Of a stretch of DNA of 7,857 nucleotides, positions 1 through 6,607 are shown piece by piece (position 1 is the first letter of the stretch; each line of letters opens with the position of its first letter). A model generated the notes under the pieces. It had not been told where the DNA came from, ran no database searches, and worked only from the letters and a program-made list of their open reading frames with translations. The stretch spans positions 1 through 7,857 of the forward strand of contig JAFAWC010000580.1 in NCBI GenBank assembly GCA_019242135.1, written 5' to 3'. The position numbers were made by a program, and so were the translations under genes. This stretch comes from Mycobacteriaceae bacterium. GTDB taxonomy: Bacteria > Actinomycetota > Actinomycetes > Mycobacteriales > Mycobacteriaceae.

Positions 1-119
1 GCGGGATACCCCATCGACGTGTACAGATAGCGGTCCAACCGCACCCGGCCCGTGACGTGGTCAACCTCGTACTTGTTGCGTTGACCCTTCGGGATCTCGA
101 TCGTCACGTCGAATTGCAC
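1..119 (-). CDS. ppa: Inorganic pyrophosphatase, N-terminal part (runs off the window)
   Basis: This is the 5' end of a soluble family I inorganic pyrophosphatase, which hydrolyses cytosolic PPi to two phosphates and so pulls nucleotide, tRNA-charging and polymer synthesis forward. Read on the minus strand, the first 39 codons begin GTG-[11 protein letters not shown] and continue through [19 protein letters not shown]. That is the N-terminus of mycobacterial Ppa, with the conserved E-[IV]-P-K-G and K-Y-E segments of the family. The GTG start is supported by AAGGAG (128-133) 8 nt upstream. The catalytic Asp cluster lies outside the window. It is divergent from dacB across 76 bp, the same neighbour relationship as Rv3628/Rv3627c in M. 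tuberculosis. The identification is secure despite the truncation. Confidence 0.95.
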   Translation of the reverse strand, partial: MQFDVTIEIPKGQRNKYEVDHVTGRVRLDRYLYTSMGYP

Positions 120-195
120 GCGCGGCGCTCCTTCACTTCCGATTCGGGGGTCGACCGTCGGGGGTCAACCATAGTGGAGCGCTACCCTGCACTAC
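120..195. promoter_or_regulatory. Divergent ppa/dacB promoter region
   Basis: This 76-bp spacer must carry the promoters of both ppa and dacB. Towards dacB, TACCCT (183-188) fits the mycobacterial SigA -10 pattern TANNNT. It lies 7 nt before the dacB ATG, which is the geometry of a leaderless transcript starting at the A of ATG. A GGAG at 176-179 is 16 nt from the ATG, too far for a normal ribosome site. Towards ppa, TTGACC (169-164 on the minus strand) resembles a -35 box, but the hexamer 17 nt further on (GAATCG) is a poor -10. An imperfect direct repeat, GGGGGTC(G/A)ACC, occurs at 146-156 and 160-170. Promoter calls are inferred from motifs only. Confidence 0.5.
128..133 (-). promoter_or_regulatory. 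Ribosome binding site of ppa
   Basis: On the minus strand this reads AAGGAG and ends 8 nt before the GTG codon at 119-117. It is one of the clearest Shine-Dalgarno sites in the window and fixes the ppa start at a GTG codon rather than an ATG. Confidence 0.8.
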
Positions 196-1584
196 ATGCG
201 TCCGGCGCGGTGGCGGCGCTCCACCCACGTTCTGATCGGCGCGGCCGTGTTGGTGGCGGTCGTGATCGCGGTGACCGTCGCTGCGTTGCTGGCCAACAGG
301 GGTTCAAATCGTGGCGCCCAGGCGAGCGCGGCGGAACCCACGCCCTCGACGGTGACACCCGCGGTCGGGCCGGTGGCAGACGCCGCGCCGCAGGCGACGC
401 CCGCAGGGTTGGCCGCGGCGCTGAAGCAACCACTGGCCAACCCGGACCTCGGTGCGCTCACCGGTCGGGTTACCGATGCGCTCACCGGGGCCCAGCTGTG
501 GGAGCAGGGCTCGGCTGCGCCGATGCAGCCCGCATCGACGAACAAAGTGCTGACCGCCGGGGCCGCCTTGTTGACACTCAATCCGGACGCCCGCCAGACC
601 ACCACGGTGGTGGCCGCGGATCAGACCCGCCAGCCCGGGCTGGTGGTGCTCGTCGGCGGGGGCGATCCCACGTTGTCGTCCGCGGCGCCGGGCCAGGAGA
701 CGTTGTACCGCAACGCGGCGCGCATCTCCGACCTCGCCGCGCAGGTGCGCAGCAGCCGGATCAACGTGACCGCGATCCAGGTCGACGCCAGCGCCTTCAG
801 CGGGCCGTCGCAGGCCCCCGGCTGGGACCCGGCAGACATCGTGGGCGGCGACGTCGCCCCGATCGAGGCCGTGATGGTCGACGGCGGGCGGGTACAGCCG
901 CTGACGCCGGAATCCGTGCGGTCGGCCACTCCGGCGCTCGACGCGGGCCAGTCGCTTGCCACCGCGCTGAACGTCGACCCCAAGGCCGTCACGATGGCTT
1001 CAACACCGGTGCACGACGGCAGGCAGATCGCGTCGGTGCAGTCGGCACCGCTGATGGACCGCTTGACCGAGCTGATGAACCAGTCGGACAACGTGATGGC
1101 CGAGTGCGTCGCCCGCGAAGTCGCGGTGGCGACGGGGCGGCCGGCGAGCTTCGCGGGCGCGGTCGAGGCGGTCGCCAACCAGCTCTCGGCGGCCGGAGTC
1201 GATATGACCGGCGCCGCCCTGGTTGACGGCAGCGGGCTGTCGATGGTCGACCGGCTGACCGCCAAGACCCTCGACGACGTGATAGCGACCGCCGCGGGCA
1301 CGTCGCACCAGGCGATGAGACCGCTGCTGGACGTGCTCCCCGTCGCCGGCGGCAGCGGCACGCTGTCCAACCGCTTCCTCGACGACCAATCCGATGACGC
1401 CGCCGGCTGGTTGCGCGCCAAGACCGGCTCCCTCACGGCGGTTAACACGCTGGCAGGCGTCGTCACCGACGTCAGCGGCCGGGTTCTGACGTTCGCGCTG
1501 ATGTCCAACAACGCCGGTCCGACGGGGCGCACCGCGATCGACGCGCTGGCCGCCACGCTGCGTACCTGCGGGTGTGCATCATGA
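196..1584 (+). CDS. dacB: D-alanyl-D-alanine carboxypeptidase / endopeptidase, PBP4 type (S13 family)
   Basis: This 462-residue low-molecular-mass penicillin-binding protein removes the terminal D-Ala from peptidoglycan stem peptides and, by family analogy, may also cleave D-Ala cross-links outside the membrane. Residues 1-10 are basic, residues 11-33 form one hydrophobic segment (signal anchor, or a signal peptide without a lipobox Cys), and a Pro/Ala/Thr-rich linker runs to about 68. The three S13 active-site motifs are present: S114-T-N-K117 (nucleophile Ser114), S297-D-N299 and K409-T-G411. A GGGDPTL signature lies at 154-160 and DGSGLS at 344-349. The length matches Rv3627c of M. tuberculosis. 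The ATG is very probably leaderless (see the spacer entry). The stop TGA overlaps the next start in an ATGA, so translation is probably coupled. The C-terminus CGCAS carries two Cys residues two apart. Confidence 0.95.
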   Translation: MRPARWRRSTHVLIGAAVLVAVVIAVTVAALLANRGSNRGAQASAAEPTPSTVTPAVGPVADAAPQATPAGLAAALKQPLANPDLGALTGRVTDALTGAQLWEQGSAAPMQPASTNKVLTAGAALLTLNPDARQTTTVVAADQTRQPGLVVLVGGGDPTLSSAAPGQETLYRNAARISDLAAQVRSSRINVTAIQVDASAFSGPSQAPGWDPADIVGGDVAPIEAVMVDGGRVQPLTPESVRSATPALDAGQSLATALNVDPKAVTMASTPVHDGRQIASVQSAPLMDRLTELMNQSDNVMAECVAREVAVATGRPASFAGAVEAVANQLSAAGVDMTGAALVDGSGLSMVDRLTAKTLDDVIATAAGTSHQAMRPLLDVLPVAGGSGTLSNRFLDDQSDDAAGWLRAKTGSLTAVNTLAGVVTDVSGRVLTFALMSNNAGPTGRTAIDALAATLRTCGCAS

Positions 1585-2648
1585 CGTTCACACAGGAGGG
1601 CGGCAAGCTCACGGTCGGGCGAGTGGTCGACTGGGACGTCGCGGCGGGCATTGGTGCCTGGCTCGCCCGTCCCGGCCCGCCGGCCACCGACTACACCCAG
1701 CGCCAGATCGTCGACGAACTCGCCGAGTTCTCCCGCCGTGCCGAGATTCCGGTCCGCGAACTCACCGGGCTGGCGCCCGGCGGCCAGGTGCCCGACGCGA
1801 TGATCGTGGACCGACCGCACTGGGTGCGGCTCGCCGCCGACTCGATGCGGGTGATGACCGGCGGCGGCGAAGGACCGCGTGGATTTCTGCGCGGCAGGAT
1901 CACCGGTGCACAAACCGGCGCGGTGCTTGCGTTCGTGGCGTCGGGAATTTTGGGCCAGTACGACCCCTTTGCCACCGGGGACGGCGCAGCCGGTGGAAAG
2001 CTCCTGCTGATCTACCCGAACATCATCGCGGTCGAGCGTCAACTGCGATTAGTGCCAAAGGATTTCAGGATGTGGGTGTGCCTGCACGAGGTGACCCACC
2101 GAGTGCAGTTCACGGCCAACCCGTGGCTGACCGACTACATGTCGTCGGCATTGGGCGTCATCACGCAGGAGGCCGGCGACGATTTTTCAAAGGTGCTTTC
2201 TCGGCTGGCCGATTACGTTCGCAACCGCCGCGACGGCGCGCCCGTCGAGCCGAACTCTGCTGGGATCATCGGCTTGTTGCGGATTTTGCAGTCCGAGCCG
2301 CAGCGCAAGGCCTTGGACCGGCTGCTGGTGCTCGGAACTCTACTCGAGGGCCACGCCGATCACGTGATGGACGCCGTCGGGCCTGCCGTGGTGCCGACGG
2401 TGTCGACGATCCGCGAACGTTTCGATGAACGGCGGCAGCGCCGGCAGCCTCCGCTGCAGCGGCTGATCCGGGCGTTGTTGGGCTTTGACGCCAAGATCAG
2501 CCAATACACCCGCGGCAAGGCCTTTGTCGAACGCGTGGTGTCCCAGGTGGGCATGGAGCGGTTCAACACTGTGTGGTCCGGTCCGGACACGTTGCCGCTG
2601 CCCGACGAGATCGACGAGCCCACGCGATGGATCGATCGGGTCCTGTAG
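1581..2648 (+). CDS. Zinc-dependent metallopeptidase of the Zincin_2 / DUF2342 family (Rv3626c-like)
   Basis: This 355-residue protein has a gluzincin-type motif, H169-E-V-T-H173, in the context MWVCLHEVTHRVQF. His169 and His173 would bind zinc and Glu170 would act as the base. About 85 residues later comes LEGHADHVMD (255-264), whose Glu256 is a plausible third zinc ligand. There is no signal peptide or clear membrane segment, so it is probably cytoplasmic. The family is actinobacterial, annotated as putative hydrolase or 'F420-biosynthesis associated', and I know of no demonstrated substrate. The N-terminal LTVGRVVDW resembles Rv3626c. An in-frame GTG at 1572 would add three residues. I prefer ATG 1581 because it makes the 4-nt ATGA overlap with dacB. 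An AGGAGG at 1594-1599 lies inside the gene with no suitably spaced start. The end overlaps tilS by 22 nt. Confidence 0.85.
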   Translation: MTFTQEGGKLTVGRVVDWDVAAGIGAWLARPGPPATDYTQRQIVDELAEFSRRAEIPVRELTGLAPGGQVPDAMIVDRPHWVRLAADSMRVMTGGGEGPRGFLRGRITGAQTGAVLAFVASGILGQYDPFATGDGAAGGKLLLIYPNIIAVERQLRLVPKDFRMWVCLHEVTHRVQFTANPWLTDYMSSALGVITQEAGDDFSKVLSRLADYVRNRRDGAPVEPNSAGIIGLLRILQSEPQRKALDRLLVLGTLLEGHADHVMDAVGPAVVPTVSTIRERFDERRQRRQPPLQRLIRALLGFDAKISQYTRGKAFVERVVSQVGMERFNTVWSGPDTLPLPDEIDEPTRWIDRVL

Positions 2649-3592
2649 CGGCCCTGAGCAGTGCAGTGCGGGCGTTCGCATCTCGCTATCGCCTCACCGA
2701 AGAACATTGGTGTGTAGCGCTATCCGGTGGCCCCGACTCGTTGGCGTTGACCGCAGTGGCGGCCGCGGAGCGGCCGACCACCGCACTGATCGTCGACCAT
2801 GGTCTGCAGTCGGATTCGTCAGCTGTCGCTGATCGCGCGCGGGCCCAGGCGGTCGATCTGGGCTGCACCGACGCGCGCGTGTTGCGCGTCACCGTCGGCC
2901 GGCGCGGCGGTCCGGAGGGCGCGGCGCGGTCGGCGCGCTATGCGGCTCTGCGGGAGGCGAGCGGCGGGGCGGCGGTGCTGCTCGGCCACACCCTCGACGA
3001 CCAGGCCGAGACCGTTCTGCTCGGCGTGGGCCGGGGCTCCGGCGCCAGGTCGCTTGCCGGGATGCGACCGCACCAGCCGCCGTGGTGTCGACCGCTGCTC
3101 GGTGTGCGGCGGTCGGTCACCCATGCCGCCTGCGCCGAGCTGGGCCTCACACCGTGGCGCGACCCGCACAATTGTGATCCCGCCTACACGCGCGCACGGC
3201 TGCGCACCGAGGTGCTCCCGCTGCTTGAGGACGTGCTCGGCGGCGGCGTCGCCGAGGCGCTGTCGCGCACCGCGGCGGCGCTGCGCGAGGACTGTGACGC
3301 CCTCGACGAGTCGGCGCGCGCCGAACTCGACGCCGCGGTCGGCGACCTGGGGCTCGACACGAGTCGCCTGGACCGGCTACCGGATGCGTTGCGCCGTCGG
3401 GTGATTCGCGGCTGGCTGCTGGCAGCGGGGGCTACCGGTCTGACCGACAACCAGATTCGTCGGGTGGACGACCTGGTGATGAACTGGCACGGCCAGGGCG
3501 GCGTCGCGGTCCCCTCGTCGCTGCGCAATCAGCGATTGGTGGCCGGCCGCGCCCACGGCAGGCTGCAACTGCGCCGCGAGCCGGTGAACTGA
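2627..3592 (+). CDS. tilS: tRNA(Ile)-lysidine synthetase
   Basis: TilS adenylates C34 of the CAU-anticodon tRNA-Ile and attaches lysine. The tRNA then reads AUA instead of AUG, an essential reaction in most bacteria. The 321-residue protein shows the N-type ATP pyrophosphatase P-loop S33-G-G-P-D-S38 (preceded by CVAL), VDHGL at 56-60, and the family signature GHTLDDQAETVLL (120-132). A basic conserved stretch, CRPLLGVRRS (154-163), follows. A helical tRNA-binding region then runs to about 300. The length matches the roughly 320-residue mycobacterial enzymes (Rv3625c, mesJ), which are about 110 residues shorter than E. coli TilS and lack most of its C-terminal domain. The ATG at 2627, giving MDRSGPVAAL, aligns with the mycobacterial start. 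In-frame upstream codons would give an unconserved extension. It lies inside the 3' end of the metallopeptidase gene, so coupling is expected. Confidence 0.95.
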   Translation: MDRSGPVAALSSAVRAFASRYRLTEEHWCVALSGGPDSLALTAVAAAERPTTALIVDHGLQSDSSAVADRARAQAVDLGCTDARVLRVTVGRRGGPEGAARSARYAALREASGGAAVLLGHTLDDQAETVLLGVGRGSGARSLAGMRPHQPPWCRPLLGVRRSVTHAACAELGLTPWRDPHNCDPAYTRARLRTEVLPLLEDVLGGGVAEALSRTAAALREDCDALDESARAELDAAVGDLGLDTSRLDRLPDALRRRVIRGWLLAAGATGLTDNQIRRVDDLVMNWHGQGGVAVPSSLRNQRLVAGRAHGRLQLRREPVN

Positions 3593-3661
3593 TCGCGTTG
3601 GCCTGGCTCGGAGCGATTGGGCGCGGTGGTCTGGGTCAGCGCGACATGGCACGCTGATGGC

Positions 3662-4258
3662 GTGGCAGCACAGACCGCAGCCGAGATGTATCCCGGCGAC
3701 ATCAAGTCGGTGTTGCTGACCGAAAGCCAGATCCAGACCCGCACCGCCGAGCTCGGCGTCGCGATCGGCGCGCACTACCGGACGCTGATCGGCAGCGACG
3801 ACGACGACCTGCTTCTGGTCACCGTGCTGAAGGGCGCAGTCATGTTCGTCACCGACCTGGCCCGCGCCATCCCGTTGCCCACGCAGCTGGAGTTCATGGC
3901 CGTCAGCTCGTACGGTTCGGCCACCTCCTCGTCGGGTGTGGTGCGCATTCTCAAGGATCTGGACCGCGACATCCAGGACCGCGACGTGCTGATCGTTGAG
4001 GACATTGTCGACTCCGGCCTGACGCTGTCGTGGTTGTTGCGCAACCTCGCGGCCCGTCACCCGCGCTCGCTTCAGGTGTGCACGCTGCTGCGCAAACCCG
4101 ACGCGGTCCGCTCCGACGTCGGCATCGACTTCGTCGGCTTCGACATCCCGAACGAGTTCGTCGTCGGCTACGGCCTCGACTACGCCGAGCGCTACCGCGA
4201 CCTGCCCTACATCGGCACGCTCGACCCCCGCATCTACGAGCAGTACCTGGTCCGTTAA
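3662..4258 (+). CDS. hpt: Hypoxanthine(-guanine) phosphoribosyltransferase
   Basis: This purine salvage enzyme joins hypoxanthine or guanine to PRPP to give IMP or GMP in the cytosol. The 198-residue protein has the type I PRTase PRPP-binding motif [10 protein letters not shown] at 112-121, with the acidic pair E113/D114. It also has the L56-K-G58 cis-peptide loop, the mobile active-site loop [11 protein letters not shown] at 82-92, and the C-terminal [16 protein letters not shown] segment that contacts the base and metal. The conserved part starts at [11 protein letters not shown] (residue 9). GTG 3662 is my choice of start. TTG 3617 and GTG 3626 are also in frame and ATG 3686 is the internal minimum; none has a good Shine-Dalgarno. 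It follows tilS by 69 bp. Its stop meets the stop of the opposing microprotein ORF inside GTTAAC. Start confidence is moderate, function high. Confidence 0.93.
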   Translation: MAAQTAAEMYPGDIKSVLLTESQIQTRTAELGVAIGAHYRTLIGSDDDDLLLVTVLKGAVMFVTDLARAIPLPTQLEFMAVSSYGSATSSSGVVRILKDLDRDIQDRDVLIVEDIVDSGLTLSWLLRNLAARHPRSLQVCTLLRKPDAVRSDVGIDFVGFDIPNEFVVGYGLDYAERYRDLPYIGTLDPRIYEQYLVR

Positions 4259-4347
4259 CCCAGCTCCCACCCGACCGTCACGGCAACGGCGACCGCCGCG
4301 AACATCAGTACCGCGGCCCAAATCGCCGGCGCCCCGCCCCAGGTCAT
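4255..4347 (-). CDS. Predicted 30-residue single-pass membrane microprotein, last ORF of the ephA operon
   Basis: I do not recognise this ORF as a named family. It begins ATG at 4347, sharing ATGA with the stop of the alcohol dehydrogenase gene, and ends TAA at 4257-4255. The protein starts MTWGGAP and ends VTVGWELG. Residues 6-25 are almost all Ala, Val, Ile, Leu, Met, Phe or Trp with no charge, long enough to cross a membrane once. Trp10 and Trp27 sit near its ends, and Glu28 is the only charged side chain. It fills nearly all of the space between the dehydrogenase and hpt. The ATGA coupling repeats the tight spacing of the other genes in this operon, which argues for translation. High GC can produce Ala/Val-rich ORFs by chance, so conservation in related species or ribosome profiling is needed. 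A role as a partner of the dehydrogenase or monooxygenase is only a guess. Confidence 0.5.
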   Translation of the reverse strand: MTWGGAPAIWAAVLMFAAVAVAVTVGWELG

Positions 4348-5360
4348 GGCGTGACCAAAATCTTGCAGTGCTCACCGGGATGGGCCAGGTCGTCGAACGC
4401 CGCACCAACCCCGTCCAGGCCGACCTCACCGGTGATTAGCGGCCCGACGTCGATGTCGCCCTCCGCGATCGCGCGCAGCGATTCGCCGAATTCGAGCGGG
4501 TCGTACGCCAGCACGAATTGGATGTTGATCTCCTTGGCGATGGCATAGAACGGATGGAGCGTGTCGGGTTGCATGCAGACGCCGGCGACGACTACCCGGC
4601 TGCCGCGCGGTGCGCGCCGCAACACGTCGTCGACGATTCCGGGCTCGCCGACCGCCTCGAACACCACCGCCGGGGTGGTGGTGTCGAACGGCGATCCGCC
4701 GCTCGGGTCGATGCTCCGGTGCGCACCCATCGTCACCGCCAACTCCCGGCGTTTCGGCGAGAAGTCGGCCGCCACGATGTTTCCGACACCACGGTGGACC
4801 AGGGCAGCGACGATCGCGATCCCGATCGGCCCGCAGCCGAGCACCAGCGCGGTTTCGCCCCGCTCGATCTTGGACTTGTTGACCGCGTGCAGACCGACGG
4901 CCATGGGCTCGGTCAGCGCCGCACGCCCGGCATCCAGCCCGTTGGGAACCTTGAGCAACAGCGGGGCCGACAACAACATTCGCTCTGCATACCCGCCCAC
5001 CAGGGTGTTCGAGTACACGATCGCGTCGACTCCGGTCGCCGACAGCAGCACCGGAATGGATGTGACAAGTGTCCCGGCCGGCGGTGCCCGGGTGTCCGGC
5101 CCGGCCTCCAGCACTTCCGCGCTGAACTCGTGACCCATGAACACGTCGTGCGACAAGTCGACTGCGGACTCGCCCGTCGGCATGCCGCTCAGCTGACCGG
5201 TGAGTGACAGCACCTCGTCACCGTGCTTGGCGAAATGCAGGTCTGAACCGCAGATCCCGCAGGCCCGAACACCGACCAGAACCTGACCGGGGCCGGGCAC
5301 CGGCTCGGCGACGTCGTCGCGGCACACCATCCGGCCGTCCCGAAGTACAGCGGCGCGCAT
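4344..5360 (-). CDS. Zinc-type alcohol dehydrogenase (MDR superfamily), NAD-dependent by motif
   Basis: This 338-residue medium-chain dehydrogenase/reductase oxidises an alcohol or diol to a carbonyl compound. The N-terminal GroES-like domain holds the catalytic zinc residues Cys37 (in ACGICGSDLH, 33-42), His77-Glu78 (GHEFSAEV) and Glu151. The Rossmann domain shows V173-L-G-C-G-P-I-G180, and an Asp199 at the end of the second strand (VAADFS) that favours NAD over NADP. The usual four-Cys structural zinc lobe around residues 90-120 is missing; that segment has no cysteine. The substrate cannot be named from sequence. Its ATG overlaps the monooxygenase stop as TGATG, and its stop overlaps the microprotein start as ATGA. 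A diol made by the monooxygenase and epoxide hydrolase encoded upstream is the natural candidate substrate. I know of no counterpart at this place in M. tuberculosis. Confidence 0.88.
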   Translation of the reverse strand: MRAAVLRDGRMVCRDDVAEPVPGPGQVLVGVRACGICGSDLHFAKHGDEVLSLTGQLSGMPTGESAVDLSHDVFMGHEFSAEVLEAGPDTRAPPAGTLVTSIPVLLSATGVDAIVYSNTLVGGYAERMLLSAPLLLKVPNGLDAGRAALTEPMAVGLHAVNKSKIERGETALVLGCGPIGIAIVAALVHRGVGNIVAADFSPKRRELAVTMGAHRSIDPSGGSPFDTTTPAVVFEAVGEPGIVDDVLRRAPRGSRVVVAGVCMQPDTLHPFYAIAKEINIQFVLAYDPLEFGESLRAIAEGDIDVGPLITGEVGLDGVGAAFDDLAHPGEHCKILVTP

Positions 5361-6607
5361 CAGCAGCCGCCGATCCCCGAGCCAGCCCCCTGCCCTTCGG
5401 GCCGTGGCCCCCTGCGTGCCGGCTCGCCCTGCAACCTCAGCTCGTCGGTGTGTTCCCCGATCGCCTTCACGATGGCCTCGCCGGCGCGGCCGAGCAGCTC
5501 ACCGCGCTTGTCCTTCGCCCATTCGTGCGACGCTCGTGGCGCCTCCAGTTGACCTTTGAAATATGGAATGACATTGCGGGCGAACAGTTCGTAACTGTGG
5601 TAGGTCGATGCCGGGGACGCCCAGTCGTGACCGAGCATGAGGAACGTACCGAAGCCACCGGAGCGATCGAGCAGATCGCCGATGTAGTTGATGGCGTCGT
5701 CGGGTGTGCCGATGCAGCAATTGCCTCTGGCCGCATATGCTTCGACGAACTCGTGCGGCGACTGGGTTCCCTCAACAGTTTCGGCCAGCGGCACGAAGCC
5801 CGCGGCGCCGAAGTAGTTCGCGAACTCCTGCAAGCCGTAGGTGCAGTCGTCGACGGCCTGATCGCGCGAGTCGGCCAGGTGCATGATTCCCAGCACCCGC
5901 CAGCCCCGCCGGTCCGGCTCTGGCCGCCCGGACCTCTTGGCCTGCTCGACGACCACGTCCCAGGTGGTCTCGATCGCCGCGTAACCGCCGGGGACGGACA
6001 TCGACAGGGACAACAGCGAGGTCCCCAGCTGGCCCGCCAGCCGCGGCCCCGACGGGGAAATCATTGCCGCAGTCGAGATTTCGGGATATGGCCAGGTGTA
6101 GGGGCGGATGTGCAACGCGGCTTCGCGCAGGGCGAACCAGTCCGAGTGCCTGTCGATCCGCTCATCAGGGGCGGCCCGTAACAACGCAAGGATCGCCTCC
6201 AGCGACTCCTGCATCATCCGCCGCTGTTCCACCGGGTCGATGCCCATCATGTACGCGTCCGACGGCAGTGCGCCGGGCCCGGTGCCGAACATCACCCGAC
6301 CGCGCGTCAGGTGGTCGAGCAGCACCCACCGGTCAGCGACCATCAGCGGGTGGTGGTACGGCAGTGACACCACCCCGGTGCCGAGCCTGAGATGTTTGGT
6401 GCGCTCGGCTGCGGTGGCGATGAACACCTCGGGACAGGCGATCAGTTCGTAACCACCGGAGTGGTGTTCGCCGAACCATGCCTCGTCATAGCCGAGCCGG
6501 TCCAGCGCGACGACCCGGTCCAGGTCGTATTCCAGTGCCACCGTGGGCGATTGACCGACCGGATGGAACGGCGTGATGAACACCCCGAACCGCAGCGGAC
6601 CCTCCAT
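5360..6607 (-). CDS. LLM-class flavin-dependent monooxygenase, limonene 1,2-monooxygenase-like (Rv3618-like)
   Basis: This 415-residue protein has the bacterial luciferase-like TIM-barrel fold. Diagnostic stretches are FGVFITPFHPVGQ (7-19), GYDEAWFGEHHSGG (39-52), LGTGVVSLPYHHPLMVADR (75-93), GRVMFGTGPGALPSDAYM (103-120) and ISPSGPRLAG (183-192). These resemble the limonene 1,2-monooxygenase (LimB) group and Rv3618. Such enzymes use reduced FMN supplied by a separate reductase, which is not seen here; an F420-using relative cannot be excluded. The start ATG 6607 is supported by GGAG (6613-6616) 5 nt upstream and by the TAATG overlap with the ephA stop. The long upstream extension of the frame lies inside ephA and is not coding. 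Beyond about residue 355 the chain becomes charged, and its end (about 394-415) is Gly/Arg/Pro-rich and ends GIGGC. The likely reaction is epoxidation or hydroxylation of a hydrophobic substrate. Confidence 0.88.
   Translation of the reverse strand: MEGPLRFGVFITPFHPVGQSPTVALEYDLDRVVALDRLGYDEAWFGEHHSGGYELIACPEVFIATAAERTKHLRLGTGVVSLPYHHPLMVADRWVLLDHLTRGRVMFGTGPGALPSDAYMMGIDPVEQRRMMQESLEAILALLRAAPDERIDRHSDWFALREAALHIRPYTWPYPEISTAAMISPSGPRLAGQLGTSLLSLSMSVPGGYAAIETTWDVVVEQAKRSGRPEPDRRGWRVLGIMHLADSRDQAVDDCTYGLQEFANYFGAAGFVPLAETVEGTQSPHEFVEAYAARGNCCIGTPDDAINYIGDLLDRSGGFGTFLMLGHDWASPASTYHSYELFARNVIPYFKGQLEAPRASHEWAKDKRGELLGRAGEAIVKAIGEHTDELRLQGEPARRGPRPEGQGAGSGIGGC

Noticed and set aside
57..1226. 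Long plus-strand open frame overlapping ppa and dacB
   Set aside because: It is Arg/Gly-rich with no recognisable domain and lies in another frame of dacB, which carries all three S13 active-site motifs.
1594..1625. AGGAGG inside the metallopeptidase gene as a ribosome site for a shorter start (GTG 1623)
   Set aside because: The spacing of 23 nt is too long, and the conserved LTVGRVVDW N-terminus would be cut.
621..2042. 473-codon minus-strand open frame opposite dacB and the metallopeptidase
   Set aside because: It is antisense to two well-supported genes, has low-complexity composition and no motif; long antisense frames are usual in high-GC genomes.
3377..4429. 350-codon minus-strand open frame opposite tilS and hpt
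   Set aside because: It is a mirror of hpt and tilS codons, with no domain recognised and no ribosome site; the real minus-strand ORF here is the 30-codon one in a different frame.
5204..6181. 325-codon plus-strand open frame opposite the monooxygenase gene
   Set aside because: It is antisense to a gene with strong family motifs, is Arg/Pro/Gly-rich and looks like a shadow.
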